Source of the DNA: Streptomyces violaceoruber
GTDB lineage: Bacteria > Actinomycetota > Actinomycetes > Streptomycetales > Streptomycetaceae
Length of the DNA stretch: 64,000 nt
Direction of reading: 5' to 3'
Assembly (NCBI GenBank): GCA_000720805.1
Contig: JODI01000040.1
Coordinates: 15,309 to 79,308 of the forward strand
The notes below the pieces were generated by a model. The model was not told the origin of the DNA. It saw only the letters and a program-made list of their open reading frames with translations, and made no database searches. Shown piece after piece: positions 52,529-62,052 of this stretch. Numbering within the stretch: position 1 is the stretch's first letter; each line of letters starts with the position of its first letter. The position numbers and the translations under genes were made by a program.

Positions 52529-53350
52529 TCACCAGGTGGTGTACGGCTGCGTCGGCTGCTGCGGGGGAAAGTCGGTGCCCCCGCCGTACGGTGCGGGCGC
52601 GGCCCGGTCCGAGTCGTCGTCGCCGAGCATCATGTCCGGGTCGAACATGACGATCACGGCGGCGATCAGCAGGACGGCGAACGGCGCGGCGAGCATGACC
52701 AGGAGGAACGACAGGAGGGTGATGGACGACTGAGCGGATGCCGCTTCGCCGGTGAGGTGGACGGAGACCGCGGCCATGCCGGTGTAGTGCATGCCGGTCA
52801 CGGCCACACCCATGACCAGGCTCGCGCCGAAGCTGGACCACAGCCCGTGGATGGAGACCGCCGCCCACAGCGCCGCCGTGGCGGCCGCGACGGCGATGAC
52901 GACCGACAGCACCACTGTCCACGCGTCGTAGTGGAGGCCTCCGTTGGTGGTGATGGCGGCCATGCCGATGTAGTGCATGGCCGCGACCCCGAGCCCGGTG
53001 ACCAGGCCGGCGATGCCCAGGTTCACCGTTGAGCCGCCGCGGTAGCCGACGAGAAAGACGCCCATGGCCACGACGGCGACCGCGACGACGAGGCTGAGGA
53101 GTGTCTTCGTCACGTCGTAGCTCACCAGTGCGCCCTGGACGCTGAAGCCGATCATGGCGATGAAGTGCATGGTCCAGATGCCGCTGCCGATCGATATGGC
53201 ACCCAACGCCAGCCAGCGGACTCTGTGCTGCGGGCGCCGCAGCGAGCGGGTCGTGCACCGCAGCCCCAGTCCCGCACCGACGCAGGCCATGAGATAGGCC
53301 GCTACGGGTGTCACGGCACCGTAGTAGAAGTTGGAGACGGTGGCGGTCAT
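52529..53350 (-). CDS. MHYT-domain seven-helix membrane sensor
   Basis: 273 residues with about seven membrane helices. The MHYT motifs occur as WTMHFIAMIGF, AAMHYIGMAA and TGMHYTGMAAV, each pair of Met and His placed to bind a metal (copper was proposed) for sensing O2, CO or NO. There is no attached GGDEF, EAL or kinase domain, only a disordered acidic/proline C-terminus. The role may be as a stand-alone sensor. ATG 53350 with AGGGACC upstream. The 220-bp gap to the convergent DinB-like gene shows no gene. Confidence 0.88.
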   Translation of the reverse strand: MTATVSNFYYGAVTPVAAYLMACVGAGLGLRCTTRSLRRPQHRVRWLALGAISIGSGIWTMHFIAMIGFSVQGALVSYDVTKTLLSLVVAVAVVAMGVFLVGYRGGSTVNLGIAGLVTGLGVAAMHYIGMAAITTNGGLHYDAWTVVLSVVIAVAAATAALWAAVSIHGLWSSFGASLVMGVAVTGMHYTGMAAVSVHLTGEAASAQSSITLLSFLLVMLAAPFAVLLIAAVIVMFDPDMMLGDDDSDRAAPAPYGGGTDFPPQQPTQPYTTW

Positions 53351-53791
53351 CAAGGTCCCTTCGCAGGCGTCACGGCAGGGCAGTCGGCACCGCGGACGGT
53401 GTGCCGACACGGTGATGCGGCGCGCACGAACCTGCCGGACCAGGGAAGGACTCAGGCGGGCGAGTGGTGCGAGCGTCCTCCGGCCGCAAGGATCCAGAGG
53501 ACGTATCGGGGTGCAGAAGGCAGTGGTGAGTGAGCGACAACAATCCCCACCGCGTATGCGGCCGGGCTCGGCCCGGGGACCATGATCGGAGCGCGCGGCC
53601 GCCCTGCCAGCAGAAACAGGACATGGGGGAGTCGAGCGATCAGGTCAAGCCAACTGGCCGAATTACCCATGATTCAAGCACACGACGCATACACTTCCCA
53701 CACATCGCGGGTAATCATTCGCCTGATCGATACATCGCTCCTCTTCGTCACACAGCCAGTCCGGCGCACGGCGAACCCGCCACAAACGCCT
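53351..53791. other. Spacer between MHYT gene and sdh terminator, no gene seen
   Basis: 440 bp. The right part (53650-53760) is richer in A+T and might hold the MHYT promoter reading leftward (GGGTAATTC near 53665 on the minus strand). No conserved reading frame, RNA gene or repeat was recognised. This gap forms the boundary between the accessory island and the conserved sdh region. Confidence 0.45.
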
Positions 53792-53831
53792 GAGGGCCCT
53801 GTTTCCGGTCACGCCGGAAAACAGGGCCCTC
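53792..53831. terminator. Terminator of the sdh operon
   Basis: GAGGGCCCTGTTT and AAACAGGGCCCTC pair, extended by CCGG/CCGG with one bulged base, around a short loop. It lies 19 bp after the sdhB stop (minus strand). Confidence 0.88.
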
Positions 53832-53850
53832 GGCCATCACGCGAAGAAGA

Positions 53851-54630
53851 TCAGAAGCGGCGCGTGATCAGCGCCCTCTTCACTTCCTGGATCGCCTTGG
53901 TGACCTCGATACCTCGCGGGCACGCGTCCGTGCAGTTGAAGGTGGTGCGGCAGCGCCAGACGCCGTCGCGGTCGTTGAGGATCTCCAGGCGCTGCTCGGC
54001 CGCCTCGTCGCGCGAGTCGAAGATGAAGCGGTGGGCGTTGACGATGGCCGCCGGGCCGAAGTACTGGCCGTCGTTCCAGAAGACCGGGCACGAGGAGGTG
54101 CAGGCCGCGCAGAGGATGCACTTCGTCGTGTCGTCGAAGCGCTCGCGGTCCTCCGCCGACTGGAGACGCTCACGCGTCGGCTCGTTCGTGTCCTTCGTGA
54201 TGAGGAAGGGCATGACGTCGCGGTACGCCTGGAAGAACGGGTCCATGTCGACGACCAGGTCCTTGAGGACCGTCAGGCCCTTTATGGCCTCGACCGTGAT
54301 CGGCTTCTCGGGGTTGATGTCCTTGATCAGGGTCTTGCAGGCCAGGCGGTTCTTGCCGTTGATCCGCATCGCGTCCGAGCCGCAGATGCCGTGCGCGCAC
54401 GAGCGGCGGAAGGTCAGCGTGCCGTCCTGCTCCCACTTGATCTTGTGGAGGGCGTCGAGGACACGCTCCTTCGGGTCGATCTCCAGCTGGAAGTCTTCCC
54501 AGACCGCTTCCGCCGAGACCTCGGAGTTGAAGCGGCGGATGCGGAAGGTGGCCGTGATGTACGGAGAGTCGGCGAAGCCGGGCTCGGGCGTGCCGGCCGC
54601 GTCCGCCTTGTCCAGGGTCGGGGTTGCCAT
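53851..54630 (-). CDS. sdhB: Succinate dehydrogenase iron-sulfur subunit
   Basis: 259 residues, membrane-associated, passing electrons from SdhA to quinone. Cysteines for the [2Fe-2S] cluster lie in RRSCAHGICGSDAM and LACKTL; those for [4Fe-4S] and [3Fe-4S] in CILCAACTSSCP and FNCTDACPRGIEV. The N-terminus is about 20 residues longer than in E. coli. Its ATG overlaps the sdhA stop by one base. Last gene of sdhCDAB. Confidence 0.97.
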   Translation of the reverse strand: MATPTLDKADAAGTPEPGFADSPYITATFRIRRFNSEVSAEAVWEDFQLEIDPKERVLDALHKIKWEQDGTLTFRRSCAHGICGSDAMRINGKNRLACKTLIKDINPEKPITVEAIKGLTVLKDLVVDMDPFFQAYRDVMPFLITKDTNEPTRERLQSAEDRERFDDTTKCILCAACTSSCPVFWNDGQYFGPAAIVNAHRFIFDSRDEAAEQRLEILNDRDGVWRCRTTFNCTDACPRGIEVTKAIQEVKRALITRRF

Positions 54631-56384
54631 CAGTACTTACGCTCCATCGGCTGGTAGCGGGTCTGGACGACCGGCTTGTAGTCGAGACGGATGGACTCGG
54701 TGCCGTCGTCGCCCACCTCGCGGTACGCCATGGTGTGGCGCATGAAGTTGACGTCGTCGCGGTTCGGGTAGTCCTCGCGGTAGTGACCGCCGCGGGACTC
54801 CTTGCGGGCCAGCGCCGACACCGCCATCACCTCGGCCAGGTCGAGCAGGTTGCCCAGCTCGATGGCCTCCAGCAGGTCGGTGTTGAACCGCTTGCCCTTG
54901 TCCTGGATCGAGACGTTCAGGTAGCGCTCGCGCAGTTCGGCGATCTTCTCGACCGCCGTCTTGATCGTCTGCTCGGTGCGGAACACCATGACGTTGGCGT
55001 CCATGGTCTCCTGCAGCTCGCGGCGCAGGACCGAGACCCGCTCGGTGCCGGTGGCGTCGCGCAGCCGCTCGACCTGGTCGAGCACCAGGCGCGCCGGGTC
55101 CTCGGGCAGCTCGACGAAGTCGGCCTTCTGGGAGTAGTCGGCCGCCGCGATACCGGCCCGCTTGCCGAACACGTTGATGTCCAGCAGCGAGTTGGTGCCG
55201 AGGCGGTTGGCGCCGTGCACGGACACGCAGGCGACCTCGCCGGCCGCGTACAGACCCGGGACCACCGTGGTGTTGTCCGCCAGGACCTCACCCTCGACGT
55301 TCGTCGGGATGCCGCCCATCGCGTAGTGCGCGGTGGGCTGGATCGGGATCGGGTCCGTGTACGGCTCGATGCCCAGGTAGGTGCGCGCGAACTCGGTGAT
55401 GTCCGGGAGCTTGGCGTCGAGCTGCTCCGGCGGGAGGTGCGTGAGGTCCAGGTAGACGTGGTCGCCCTCGGGACCGCAGCCGCGGCCCTCTCGGATCTCC
55501 GTGTAGATGGAGCGGGAGACGACGTCACGGGACGCGAGGTCCTTCATGACCGGCGCGTACTTCTCCATGAAGCGCTCGCCGTCCTTGTTGCGGAGGATGC
55601 CGCCCTCACCGCGGGCGCCCTCCGTCAGCAGGATGCCCATGCGCCAGATGCCGGTCGGGTGGAACTGGAAGAACTCCATGTCCTCCAGCGGGATGCCCCG
55701 GCGGTACACGGCGGCCTGGCCGTCGCCCGTCAGCGTGTGCGCGTTCGACGTCACCTTGAAGAACTTGCCGCAGCCGCCGGACGCGTAGATCACGGCCTTC
55801 GCCTGGAAGACGTGGATCTCGCCGGTCGCGAGCTCGTACGCCACGACACCGGCCGAGCGCTTGACGCCGTCGACCTCGGTGATCAGCTGGTCCAGGACGT
55901 AGAACTCGTTGAAGAACTCCACGCCCTCCTTGACGCAGTTCTGGTACAGCGTCTGGAGGATCATGTGGCCGGTGCGGTCGGCCGCGTAGCAGGAGCGGCG
56001 GACCGGGGCCTCGCCGTGGTTGCGGCTGTGACCGCCGAAGCGGCGCTGGTCGATGGTGCCGTTCGGGGTGCGGTTGAACGGCAGGCCCATCTTCTCCAGG
56101 TCGAGGACCGAGTCGATGGCCTCCTTCGCCAGGATCTCGGCGGCGTCCTGGTCGACCAGGTAGTCACCGCCCTTGACCGTGTCGAAGGTGTGCCACTCCC
56201 AGTTGTCCTCCTCCACGTTGGCCAGCGCGGCGGCCATGCCGCCCTGCGCGGCGCCCGTGTGGGAGCGGGTGGGGTAGAGCTTGGTCAGGACCGCGGTGCG
56301 GCTGCGCTTCGTCGACTCGATGGCCGCGCGCATGCCCGCGCCACCGGCGCCGACGATGACGGTGTCGTACTTGTGGATCTTCAT
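54630..56384 (-). CDS. sdhA: Succinate dehydrogenase flavoprotein subunit
   Basis: 584 residues. Oxidises succinate to fumarate with covalently bound FAD. FAD site [10 protein letters not shown] near residue 12, the FAD-linking His in [10 protein letters not shown], active-site residues in FHPTGIW and [11 protein letters not shown], and [10 protein letters not shown]. It is complete and typical of the E. coli-like type that works with two membrane subunits. 20 bp after sdhD. Confidence 0.97.
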   Translation of the reverse strand: MKIHKYDTVIVGAGGAGMRAAIESTKRSRTAVLTKLYPTRSHTGAAQGGMAAALANVEEDNWEWHTFDTVKGGDYLVDQDAAEILAKEAIDSVLDLEKMGLPFNRTPNGTIDQRRFGGHSRNHGEAPVRRSCYAADRTGHMILQTLYQNCVKEGVEFFNEFYVLDQLITEVDGVKRSAGVVAYELATGEIHVFQAKAVIYASGGCGKFFKVTSNAHTLTGDGQAAVYRRGIPLEDMEFFQFHPTGIWRMGILLTEGARGEGGILRNKDGERFMEKYAPVMKDLASRDVVSRSIYTEIREGRGCGPEGDHVYLDLTHLPPEQLDAKLPDITEFARTYLGIEPYTDPIPIQPTAHYAMGGIPTNVEGEVLADNTTVVPGLYAAGEVACVSVHGANRLGTNSLLDINVFGKRAGIAAADYSQKADFVELPEDPARLVLDQVERLRDATGTERVSVLRRELQETMDANVMVFRTEQTIKTAVEKIAELRERYLNVSIQDKGKRFNTDLLEAIELGNLLDLAEVMAVSALARKESRGGHYREDYPNRDDVNFMRHTMAYREVGDDGTESIRLDYKPVVQTRYQPMERKY

Positions 56385-56403
56385 GATTCTCGCAGCCCCG
56401 TGC

Positions 56404-56886
56404 CTAGCGGATGTTCGGGTCGAAGGTGAAGATCACCAGCGTGCCGAGCAGGATGGTGAACACCGTGGCGGTGTAGAGCAGGCCCTTGAGCCACAGCCGG
56501 GTGTTCGGCCGCTCCGCGTAGTCGTTGATGATCGTGCGCAGGCCGTTGGCGCCGTGCAGCATCGCGAGCCACAGCATCAGCAGGTCCCAGACCTGCCAGA
56601 ACGGGGACGCCCAGCGGCCCGCCACGAAGGCGAAACCGATCTTGGAGACGCCGCCGTCGAGCACGAGCTGGATCAGCAGGTGGCCGATGACCAGGACGAC
56701 CAGCACGATGCCGGACAGGCGCATGAACAGCCAGGCGGCCATCTCGAAGTTGCCCCGCGTGGACTTGGGGGACTTCTTGGTGCGCTTGCGCGGGGCCTCG
56801 ATCAGCGGGGCCGGGTTGTCCACGGAGTAGACCGACGGGCCCTCGACGGGGCCGATCCCGGACGCGGACTTTTCGGTGATGGACAT
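56404..56886 (-). CDS. sdhD: Succinate dehydrogenase membrane anchor subunit D
   Basis: 160 residues. A 50-residue charged N-terminal extension ([19 protein letters not shown]) precedes three membrane helices ([56 protein letters not shown]). The [14 protein letters not shown] segment contains the heme-ligand His. It lies six bp after sdhC. Confidence 0.92.
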   Translation of the reverse strand: MSITEKSASGIGPVEGPSVYSVDNPAPLIEAPRKRTKKSPKSTRGNFEMAAWLFMRLSGIVLVVLVIGHLLIQLVLDGGVSKIGFAFVAGRWASPFWQVWDLLMLWLAMLHGANGLRTIINDYAERPNTRLWLKGLLYTATVFTILLGTLVIFTFDPNIR

Positions 56887-56891
56887 GTGCG

Positions 56892-57272
56892 TCAGCTCCC
56901 GAACAGTTCGCGGTAGGCGTGGCCGAGGACGGGGTAGATCGCCCCGAGCATCAGTACGACCCACACGCCGGCGACGGCCCAGAACATCTGCTTCTGGTAG
57001 CGCGGGCCCTTCGACCAGAAGTCGACGGCGATGACGCGCAGGCCGTTGAGCGCGTGGAACAGGATGGCGGCGACGAGGCCGTACTCCAGGCACGCGACGA
57101 GCGGGGTCTTGTAGGTGGCTACGACCTTGTCGTAGTCCTCGGGGGAGACACGGACGAGCGCGGTGTCCAGCACATGAACGAACAGGAAGAAGAAGATGAG
57201 GACGCCGGTGACTCGATGAGCCACCCAGGACCACATTCCTTCCCGGCCGCGGTACAGCGTTCCAGCCGGCAC
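56892..57272 (-). CDS. sdhC: Succinate dehydrogenase cytochrome b subunit C
   Basis: 126 residues with three membrane helices (VTGVLIFFFLFVHVLDTALV, VAAILFHALNGLRVIAVDFW, VAGVWVVLMLGAIYPVLG). Conserved RGREGMWSWVAHRVTG and HALNGLR motifs place it as the heme-binding SdhC. GTG 57272 (MPAGTLYRGREG) is preferred because the conserved part begins there. On the minus strand a TACGAT near 57360 could be the operon -10. First gene of sdhCDAB. Confidence 0.92.
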   Translation of the reverse strand: MPAGTLYRGREGMWSWVAHRVTGVLIFFFLFVHVLDTALVRVSPEDYDKVVATYKTPLVACLEYGLVAAILFHALNGLRVIAVDFWSKGPRYQKQMFWAVAGVWVVLMLGAIYPVLGHAYRELFGS

Positions 57273-57549
57273 GGAAGATCCTCCGGGAGCGGGGATTGGG
57301 GGGCCGGCCGGCTTCGGTGTCGGACGGGCCCGGCCGGGTACGGTCCACCGGCCCCCAGCATCGTAGCGACGCGCTGCCGCTGGGCTGAGCCGGGGTGTCA
57401 CGGTGTGATCAAAGTGGCATGCGATTGGGGGACCCTCGGTGGGGTCTGGGGTGGTTTGGCCTGTTAACTGCCGTCTGCGGGCGCGTGGGGGGTGTTCGCG
57501 CCCCGCGGCGGAGTCGCATGACGCGCCCCAGCCCCGGCGCGCCCGGATG

Positions 57550-58110
57550 TCACAGCCCCGCGCCCCCGAGGTGGGTCACCAAGCGCCCCCTTGCGAGGCG
57601 GCGAAGTTCGTCCGCCGTGACCGCCCGCTCCTCCTCCGGATCGTTTGCCAATCGTGACCGGATGGCTGCCAGGAGGTGGTCTGGGAGTTCGGGGACGGGG
57701 ACTCCGTCCAGGCAGATGGCGAACGTGTGTCCGAAGCGGGCCTCGTAGGCGGCGTGGGCCGCGCTCAGTGCGGTGCGGGCGGCCGCGTAGGCGTCGGCGG
57801 GCAGAGCCGGGAGGGATTCACCGGAAAGGGCCTCGGCGAGATCGGCCGCCGTGAGGTCGTACGCGGCCTCGTCCGACGCGGCCAGGAGGGCGTCGACGGT
57901 GGGGTACGGGCGGTGGGCGGTGAGGCGGTGGGCCCAGCGGGGGCTGCGGAGGCAGGTGAGGAGGAGGGGCTCCACGTCGTCGGCCGGGGCGGTGTTGAAG
58001 TGCTCCAGTGGGGAAGACGGGGCGGGTGCGTCCCGCGTCTGCTCGGGCAACGAGGGCAGCGACGGCAGCGCCGGTATGGCGACTCGGCCAGGAAGGTGTG
58101 TGGGCGTCAC
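57550..58110 (-). CDS. OHCU decarboxylase-like protein (UraD family)
   Basis: 186 residues. From LEHFNTAPADDVEPLLLTCLRSPRWAHRL to the end it follows the 2-oxo-4-hydroxy-4-carboxy-5-ureidoimidazoline decarboxylase fold: AARTALSAAHAAYEARFGHTFAIC, LLAAIRSRLANDPEEERAVTADELRRLA. UraD makes (S)-allantoin in urate breakdown. The usual HPRIG stretch carrying the catalytic His is absent; at that place the sequence reads EALSGESLPAL. So the protein may have lost the enzyme activity or changed it. No other purine-degradation gene is nearby. The start at GTG 58110 has a weak ribosome site. Confidence 0.75.
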   Translation of the reverse strand: MTPTHLPGRVAIPALPSLPSLPEQTRDAPAPSSPLEHFNTAPADDVEPLLLTCLRSPRWAHRLTAHRPYPTVDALLAASDEAAYDLTAADLAEALSGESLPALPADAYAAARTALSAAHAAYEARFGHTFAICLDGVPVPELPDHLLAAIRSRLANDPEEERAVTADELRRLARGRLVTHLGGAGL

Positions 58111-58265
58111 GAGTTTTTCGGCAGGGGGTGGCGTGAGAGATGTGGCTTCACGCTATCGAGTGTGGACATGACGTGTCCGTCGAATGCCCGAATTTCATCC
58201 GAACGGGAGAGTTTCAGAACGTGTGGTGGACACATGCAGCTGTCCGGACAGCTTAGGTTGGCGCC

Positions 58266-59945
58266 GTGAGTCAGCACAGGCGCCGGACACCGGCGAAGAG
58301 CGCGCTGAAGCAGACGTGGGTGCTGGTCGTCGCGGTGGTTGTCGTGACGGTCGCGGCCGGGGTGAGCCTGGGGGTGTGGGCCACCGGCGGCGACCGGGAC
58401 GACAGCGGGCCCGTGGCGTCGGCGCAGCGGCAGCCGTCCCCTGACCGTTCCGGCGCTTCCCGGGACTCGTCGGCCGCCGCGCCCAGGGCCCCGAGTCCCA
58501 CGCCCACCCGCCACTACCCGCTCTCCGAGGCACCCCGCACCATTCCCGCGGTCCGGGCCCACACCTCGGCGCGCGGTCCCGGCTGGAAGCCGCAGAAGGG
58601 GCTGCGGGTCGTCGTGAACGACGCCGACCTGGCCGACGAGGGGCGGCTGGTCGCCGGTGAGCTGGGGCTGTCGTACGCGGGCGAGAAGGACGACGTACGC
58701 GCCGGGGACGTGCGCCTGTCGCTGAACGACGACGAGGGTGCGGACCCGGAGTCGTACACCATGACCGTGCGCGGCGGGCGCGTGAACATCAGCGGGCCGG
58801 GGGAGGCCGGGGTGTTCTACGGGACCCGCACACTCAAGCAGGAGGTGCACGGCGGCGGTACGGCGCCGGAGGGTGTCGTACGGGACGAGCCGGCGAAGCC
58901 GGTGCGCGGGCTGATGCTGGACATCGCCCGCAAGCACTTCACCGCCGGCTGGATCGAGGACCGGGTCCGCGAGCTGGGCGATCTCAAGTTCAACCAGCTC
59001 GGGCTGCACTTCTCCGACGACCAGGGGTTCCGGATCGAGTCCTCCTCGCATCCGGAGATCGTGTCCAAGGAGCATCTGACCAAGGCGCAGGTGAAGCGGA
59101 TCGTCGCCCTCGCGGCCGCCCGTCACATCACCGTCGTGCCGGAGATCGACTCGCCCGGGCACCTGGGCGCCGTGATTGCCGCCCACCCGGACCTCCAGCT
59201 GCGCAACACGCGGGGTGTGCCGACACGGGGGGCGGTGGACATCTCCAAGCCGGCGGCCGGTGAGATCGTCGACGACCTGCTGGGCGAGTACGCCGGTCTC
59301 TTCCCCGGCAGCCAGTGGCACCTCGGCGGCGACGAGTACCAGGCGCTGACCGTGTCCGACCCCGAGGCGTCCTACCCGCAGCTCGCCGCCGCCGCCAGGG
59401 AGGCCCACGGGTCCGGCGGGACCGTCGCCGACCTCACCACCGACTGGCTCAACGACCGGGGCGACACGGTCCGGGCCCGCGACAAGACCCCCCGCGCCTG
59501 GAACGACGGCTTCTTCCGGGATACGTCCGTACAGCCCGACAAGGACATCCAGGCCGCGTACTGGACGGGCAAGGAGATCGGGGCGCGGCAGCCGGTGGCG
59601 TACCTGAGCGCCGGGCGCAAGGTCATCAACTACAACGACGAGTTCCTGTACTACGTCCTCGGACAGCCGCAGACCTTCGTCTATCCGACCGGACAGCGGA
59701 TCTACGAGCAGTGGACCCCGAGGGTCCTGCGCGACACCGAGGCGGTCCCCTCGAAGTACGACGACCAGATCCTCGGCGGGTCCTTCGCGGTCTGGTGCGA
59801 CTACCCGAACGCCCAGACCCAGACGCAGGTCGCGGCCGGGATCCGGATGCCGCTCAGGGCGACCGTGCAGAAGCTGTGGGACCCGGGGAAGCCTGAGCTG
59901 TCCTGGGCGGAGTTCCAGGCACGCGCGGACCGGCTGGACGGGTAG
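58266..59945 (+). CDS. Beta-N-acetylhexosaminidase, GH20
   Basis: 559 residues. One N-terminal membrane segment (TWVLVVAVVVVTVAAGVSLGVWA), a Ser/Pro/Arg stalk, the GH20b-type alpha/beta domain and the catalytic barrel. The acid pair is in WHLGGDEY near residue 352 (Asp-Glu, substrate-assisted catalysis); RGLMLDIARKHF, FNQLGLHFSDDQGFRIES and VVPEIDSPGHLGA are GH20 signatures. It would trim terminal GlcNAc from chitin or wall fragments outside the cell. GTG 58266. Confidence 0.93.
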   Translation: MSQHRRRTPAKSALKQTWVLVVAVVVVTVAAGVSLGVWATGGDRDDSGPVASAQRQPSPDRSGASRDSSAAAPRAPSPTPTRHYPLSEAPRTIPAVRAHTSARGPGWKPQKGLRVVVNDADLADEGRLVAGELGLSYAGEKDDVRAGDVRLSLNDDEGADPESYTMTVRGGRVNISGPGEAGVFYGTRTLKQEVHGGGTAPEGVVRDEPAKPVRGLMLDIARKHFTAGWIEDRVRELGDLKFNQLGLHFSDDQGFRIESSSHPEIVSKEHLTKAQVKRIVALAAARHITVVPEIDSPGHLGAVIAAHPDLQLRNTRGVPTRGAVDISKPAAGEIVDDLLGEYAGLFPGSQWHLGGDEYQALTVSDPEASYPQLAAAAREAHGSGGTVADLTTDWLNDRGDTVRARDKTPRAWNDGFFRDTSVQPDKDIQAAYWTGKEIGARQPVAYLSAGRKVINYNDEFLYYVLGQPQTFVYPTGQRIYEQWTPRVLRDTEAVPSKYDDQILGGSFAVWCDYPNAQTQTQVAAGIRMPLRATVQKLWDPGKPELSWAEFQARADRLDG

Positions 59946-60076
59946 GGATCAGACGAGGGCCGGACCGGCAGGGCTGAGGGGGGCGGATTGTTCCGTCCGG
60001 CTGCGAACGGCCGTACGACTGTGGTGTATTCGGCCGAAGCTGCACCGAGCCGCACGAGCAGCCGGGGGGACCGGAC

Positions 60077-60643
60077 ATGGGGTACTGGGGTTATTTCGTC
60101 GTGGGCCGCGCCGAGCGGCCGCTCGCGGAGCTGGCCGCGCCGGCGGACGCCGAGGGCGTCACCCTGCGGGCGTCGGCGCCGGGCGGGTGGCAGGTCTGGG
60201 AGTACCCGAGCAGGGACGGCGACGTCGGCAGCATGAACGCGCTCGCCGCCGAGACCGGGGCGCCGGCACTCTTCGGATACGTCATGGACAGCGCGTCGGT
60301 GGTCGTGGAGGCGGCCGGGCCGGAGAGCGGGGCCTGGACGGCGTGCCTGGGACGGGCGGCGATGGCGGCACGACTCGGCATCCGTGAGGGCGACGAGGAC
60401 CTCGGGGACGACGAGAACGCGGTGGGGGAGGACGACGCCGACGCGCCGGTGCTGGAGGACTACTTCCTCGAACCCCGGGACGCGGCCGAGCGGGCCGTCG
60501 CCTGGGCCGCCGAGGCCGGGCACGGAGTGGCGGTGGAGCCGCTGCTCGACGTGCTGCGCGCCGAGCCCGACCCCACCGCGGACGAGCTGGCCGAAAACCT
60601 CTTCTTCCGGTTGCTCGACCGGCTCGGCGTCCTGCCTCTGTGA
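60077..60643 (+). CDS. Hypothetical protein
   Basis: 188 residues. MGYWGYFVVGRAERPLAELA begins a compact alpha/beta domain with two tryptophans (GGWQVWEYP) and GYVMDSASVVVEAAGPESG, then an acidic linker (GDEDLGDDENAVGEDDAD) and a helical end (LAENLFFRLLDRLGVLPL). No family known to me. Codon use is normal for the chromosome. ATG 60077 with GGGGGGACCGGAC upstream. It may be co-transcribed with the next gene, 78 bp away. Confidence 0.72.
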   Translation: MGYWGYFVVGRAERPLAELAAPADAEGVTLRASAPGGWQVWEYPSRDGDVGSMNALAAETGAPALFGYVMDSASVVVEAAGPESGAWTACLGRAAMAARLGIREGDEDLGDDENAVGEDDADAPVLEDYFLEPRDAAERAVAWAAEAGHGVAVEPLLDVLRAEPDPTADELAENLFFRLLDRLGVLPL

Positions 60644-60720
60644 CACTCCCGGCCCGTCGCGCGCAGTAAGGGGAAGTGCGGGCTCCGTCAGGGACGACCG
60701 CCCGGCGAGGGAGGCGTGGG

Positions 60721-61353
60721 ATGAGCCTGGTGGGACTGATCGCTCAGGCCGACGAACGCGGACTGGCCGCCAGCGGGTTGGCTTGTTTGGATCGGTGCCT
60801 GCCCCTGCTGGGCGGGGACGACGAGCTCCTGCGGCCCCTGTGGGCCGGTCTCGCCGACGGTGAGGACGGCGCCGCCTGGGGCGAGCGGCTGGAGCAGGCC
60901 CGCCGCAAGCTCGGCGACGCGGGCCTGGAGGAACCGGTGGAGGGTGAGACGGGCGACGTGCCGGGCGGCGGACCGGGTGCCGAGTCGGCCGCCGGCGACG
61001 AGGCCGTGCGGCTCGCCCGTCGGATGCTCGCCGCCGCCCCGCCCGAGCCCGCGGCCGCCGAGTTGCGGTTGTGGGCCGACGCCTGCTCGGTCGCCTCGCT
61101 CCGGATCCACGCTCTCCTCGGCGGTGCGGCACCCGACGAGAGCGACGCCGCCCTGTCCGGCGCCCGCCAGGAGGGCCGTACGGAGGGCATGTCGCCGCTC
61201 GTCACCGCCGAACTGCGCCGCCAGGTCGTCGTGCTGGAGCTGCTCGCGGAGCACGGCGCGGGCGGGCTGCGGCGGGCGCTCGAGGTGTCGACGGAAGGGC
61301 GGCGCGTGCTGCGCGCGGTGGTGTCGCGCCGGGCGCGCGTGAAGCGGGGCTGA
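60721..61353 (+). CDS. Hypothetical helical protein
   Basis: 210 residues, mostly helical, no recognised domain. SLVGLIAQADERGLAASGLA, then ARRKLGDAGLEE, an acidic glycine-rich middle, and AELRLWADACSVASLRIHALL and AELRRQVVVLELLAEHGAGGL near the end, closing with a basic ARVKRG tail. ATG 60721 has GAGGGAGG upstream. Confidence 0.68.
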   Translation: MSLVGLIAQADERGLAASGLACLDRCLPLLGGDDELLRPLWAGLADGEDGAAWGERLEQARRKLGDAGLEEPVEGETGDVPGGGPGAESAAGDEAVRLARRMLAAAPPEPAAAELRLWADACSVASLRIHALLGGAAPDESDAALSGARQEGRTEGMSPLVTAELRRQVVVLELLAEHGAGGLRRALEVSTEGRRVLRAVVSRRARVKRG

Positions 61354-61515
61354 GCGGTCACCGGATAGGGCGTCCTGCCGTCCAGGCGGCCGTAAACCTC
61401 GCTGGTGGGCGAGTCCTGTGACCGTCGTGCGGTAGCGGTGGGGCGGTCCTGCACCGGTCCCGGGCAGCCCCCGGATCCGGGTGACGAATCGCTGAGCCGC
61501 GGCGCTTTCCGGGAT

Positions 61516-61908
61516 GTGACGACACACCAGGAAACCAGGCCCTCGGCCGCGGCGAAGCCCGTGCGGTGGGCGGCGGACGCGGTGGCGGCGATGCGTGAGG
61601 GGGCGCGGTTGCGGCTCGACTACTCGGCGCAGAGTCTGTGGCGCGTCGACCGGATGATCGAAGGGATACGCCGGGAGGGAACGCCGCACGCCGCCGTCGA
61701 GAACGCGCTGCGCGGTTTCGGTGCGTACGCCGGTGAGGTGATCGTCCGTCAGACCGGCGCCGAGTGGTGGGCGACCGGCGGCGACCACTGGGTCCGCACC
61801 CCGGACGGCAAGCTGTGGGATCCGATCGAGGAGGCCCACCGCTGCTTCGCCGGGGACGGGTCGCTGCGGCTGCTGTGCAGGGACGCGACGCGAGCCGCCG
61901 CCGGGTAG
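61516..61908 (+). CDS. Small hypothetical protein
   Basis: About 130 residues from GTG 61516. Contains ARLRLDYSAQSLWRVDRMIE, an AYAGEVIVRQTGAEWWATGGDHWVR core and a C-terminal LWDPIEEAHRCFAGDGS. The pattern of a helix then two strands with W-W and W-V is like small DUF3806-type proteins, but I am not sure of the family. The 25-bp inverted-repeat terminator follows 15 bp after its stop. Confidence 0.68.
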   Translation: MTTHQETRPSAAAKPVRWAADAVAAMREGARLRLDYSAQSLWRVDRMIEGIRREGTPHAAVENALRGFGAYAGEVIVRQTGAEWWATGGDHWVRTPDGKLWDPIEEAHRCFAGDGSLRLLCRDATRAAAG

Positions 61909-61922
61909 GGCCGGGCAGAAGC

Positions 61923-61987
61923 CCAGGGCCCTTCTGATGGATCTCCGCGGCGTCGCGACCCACGGAGATCCATCAGAAGGGCCCTGG
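61923..61987. terminator. 25-bp perfect inverted repeat, bidirectional terminator
   Basis: CCAGGGCCCTTCTGATGGAT plus CTCCG (61923-61947) is perfectly repeated in inverse at 61963-61987, with a 15-base loop. It stands between two convergent genes, ending both. Confidence 0.9.
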
Positions 61988-62052
61988 CGGCCGGGGTCCC
62001 AGCGGTGGGGGCCCCGGCCGTCGTACGACGTCGGCCTGTCCGGTCAGGACCG

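Noticed and set aside
54624..56429. Long open frame opposite sdhA
   Set aside because: It is the mirror of sdhA on the other strand; GC-rich genes commonly give such shadows, and the translated product (rich in V, D, R, L repeats) matches no fold.
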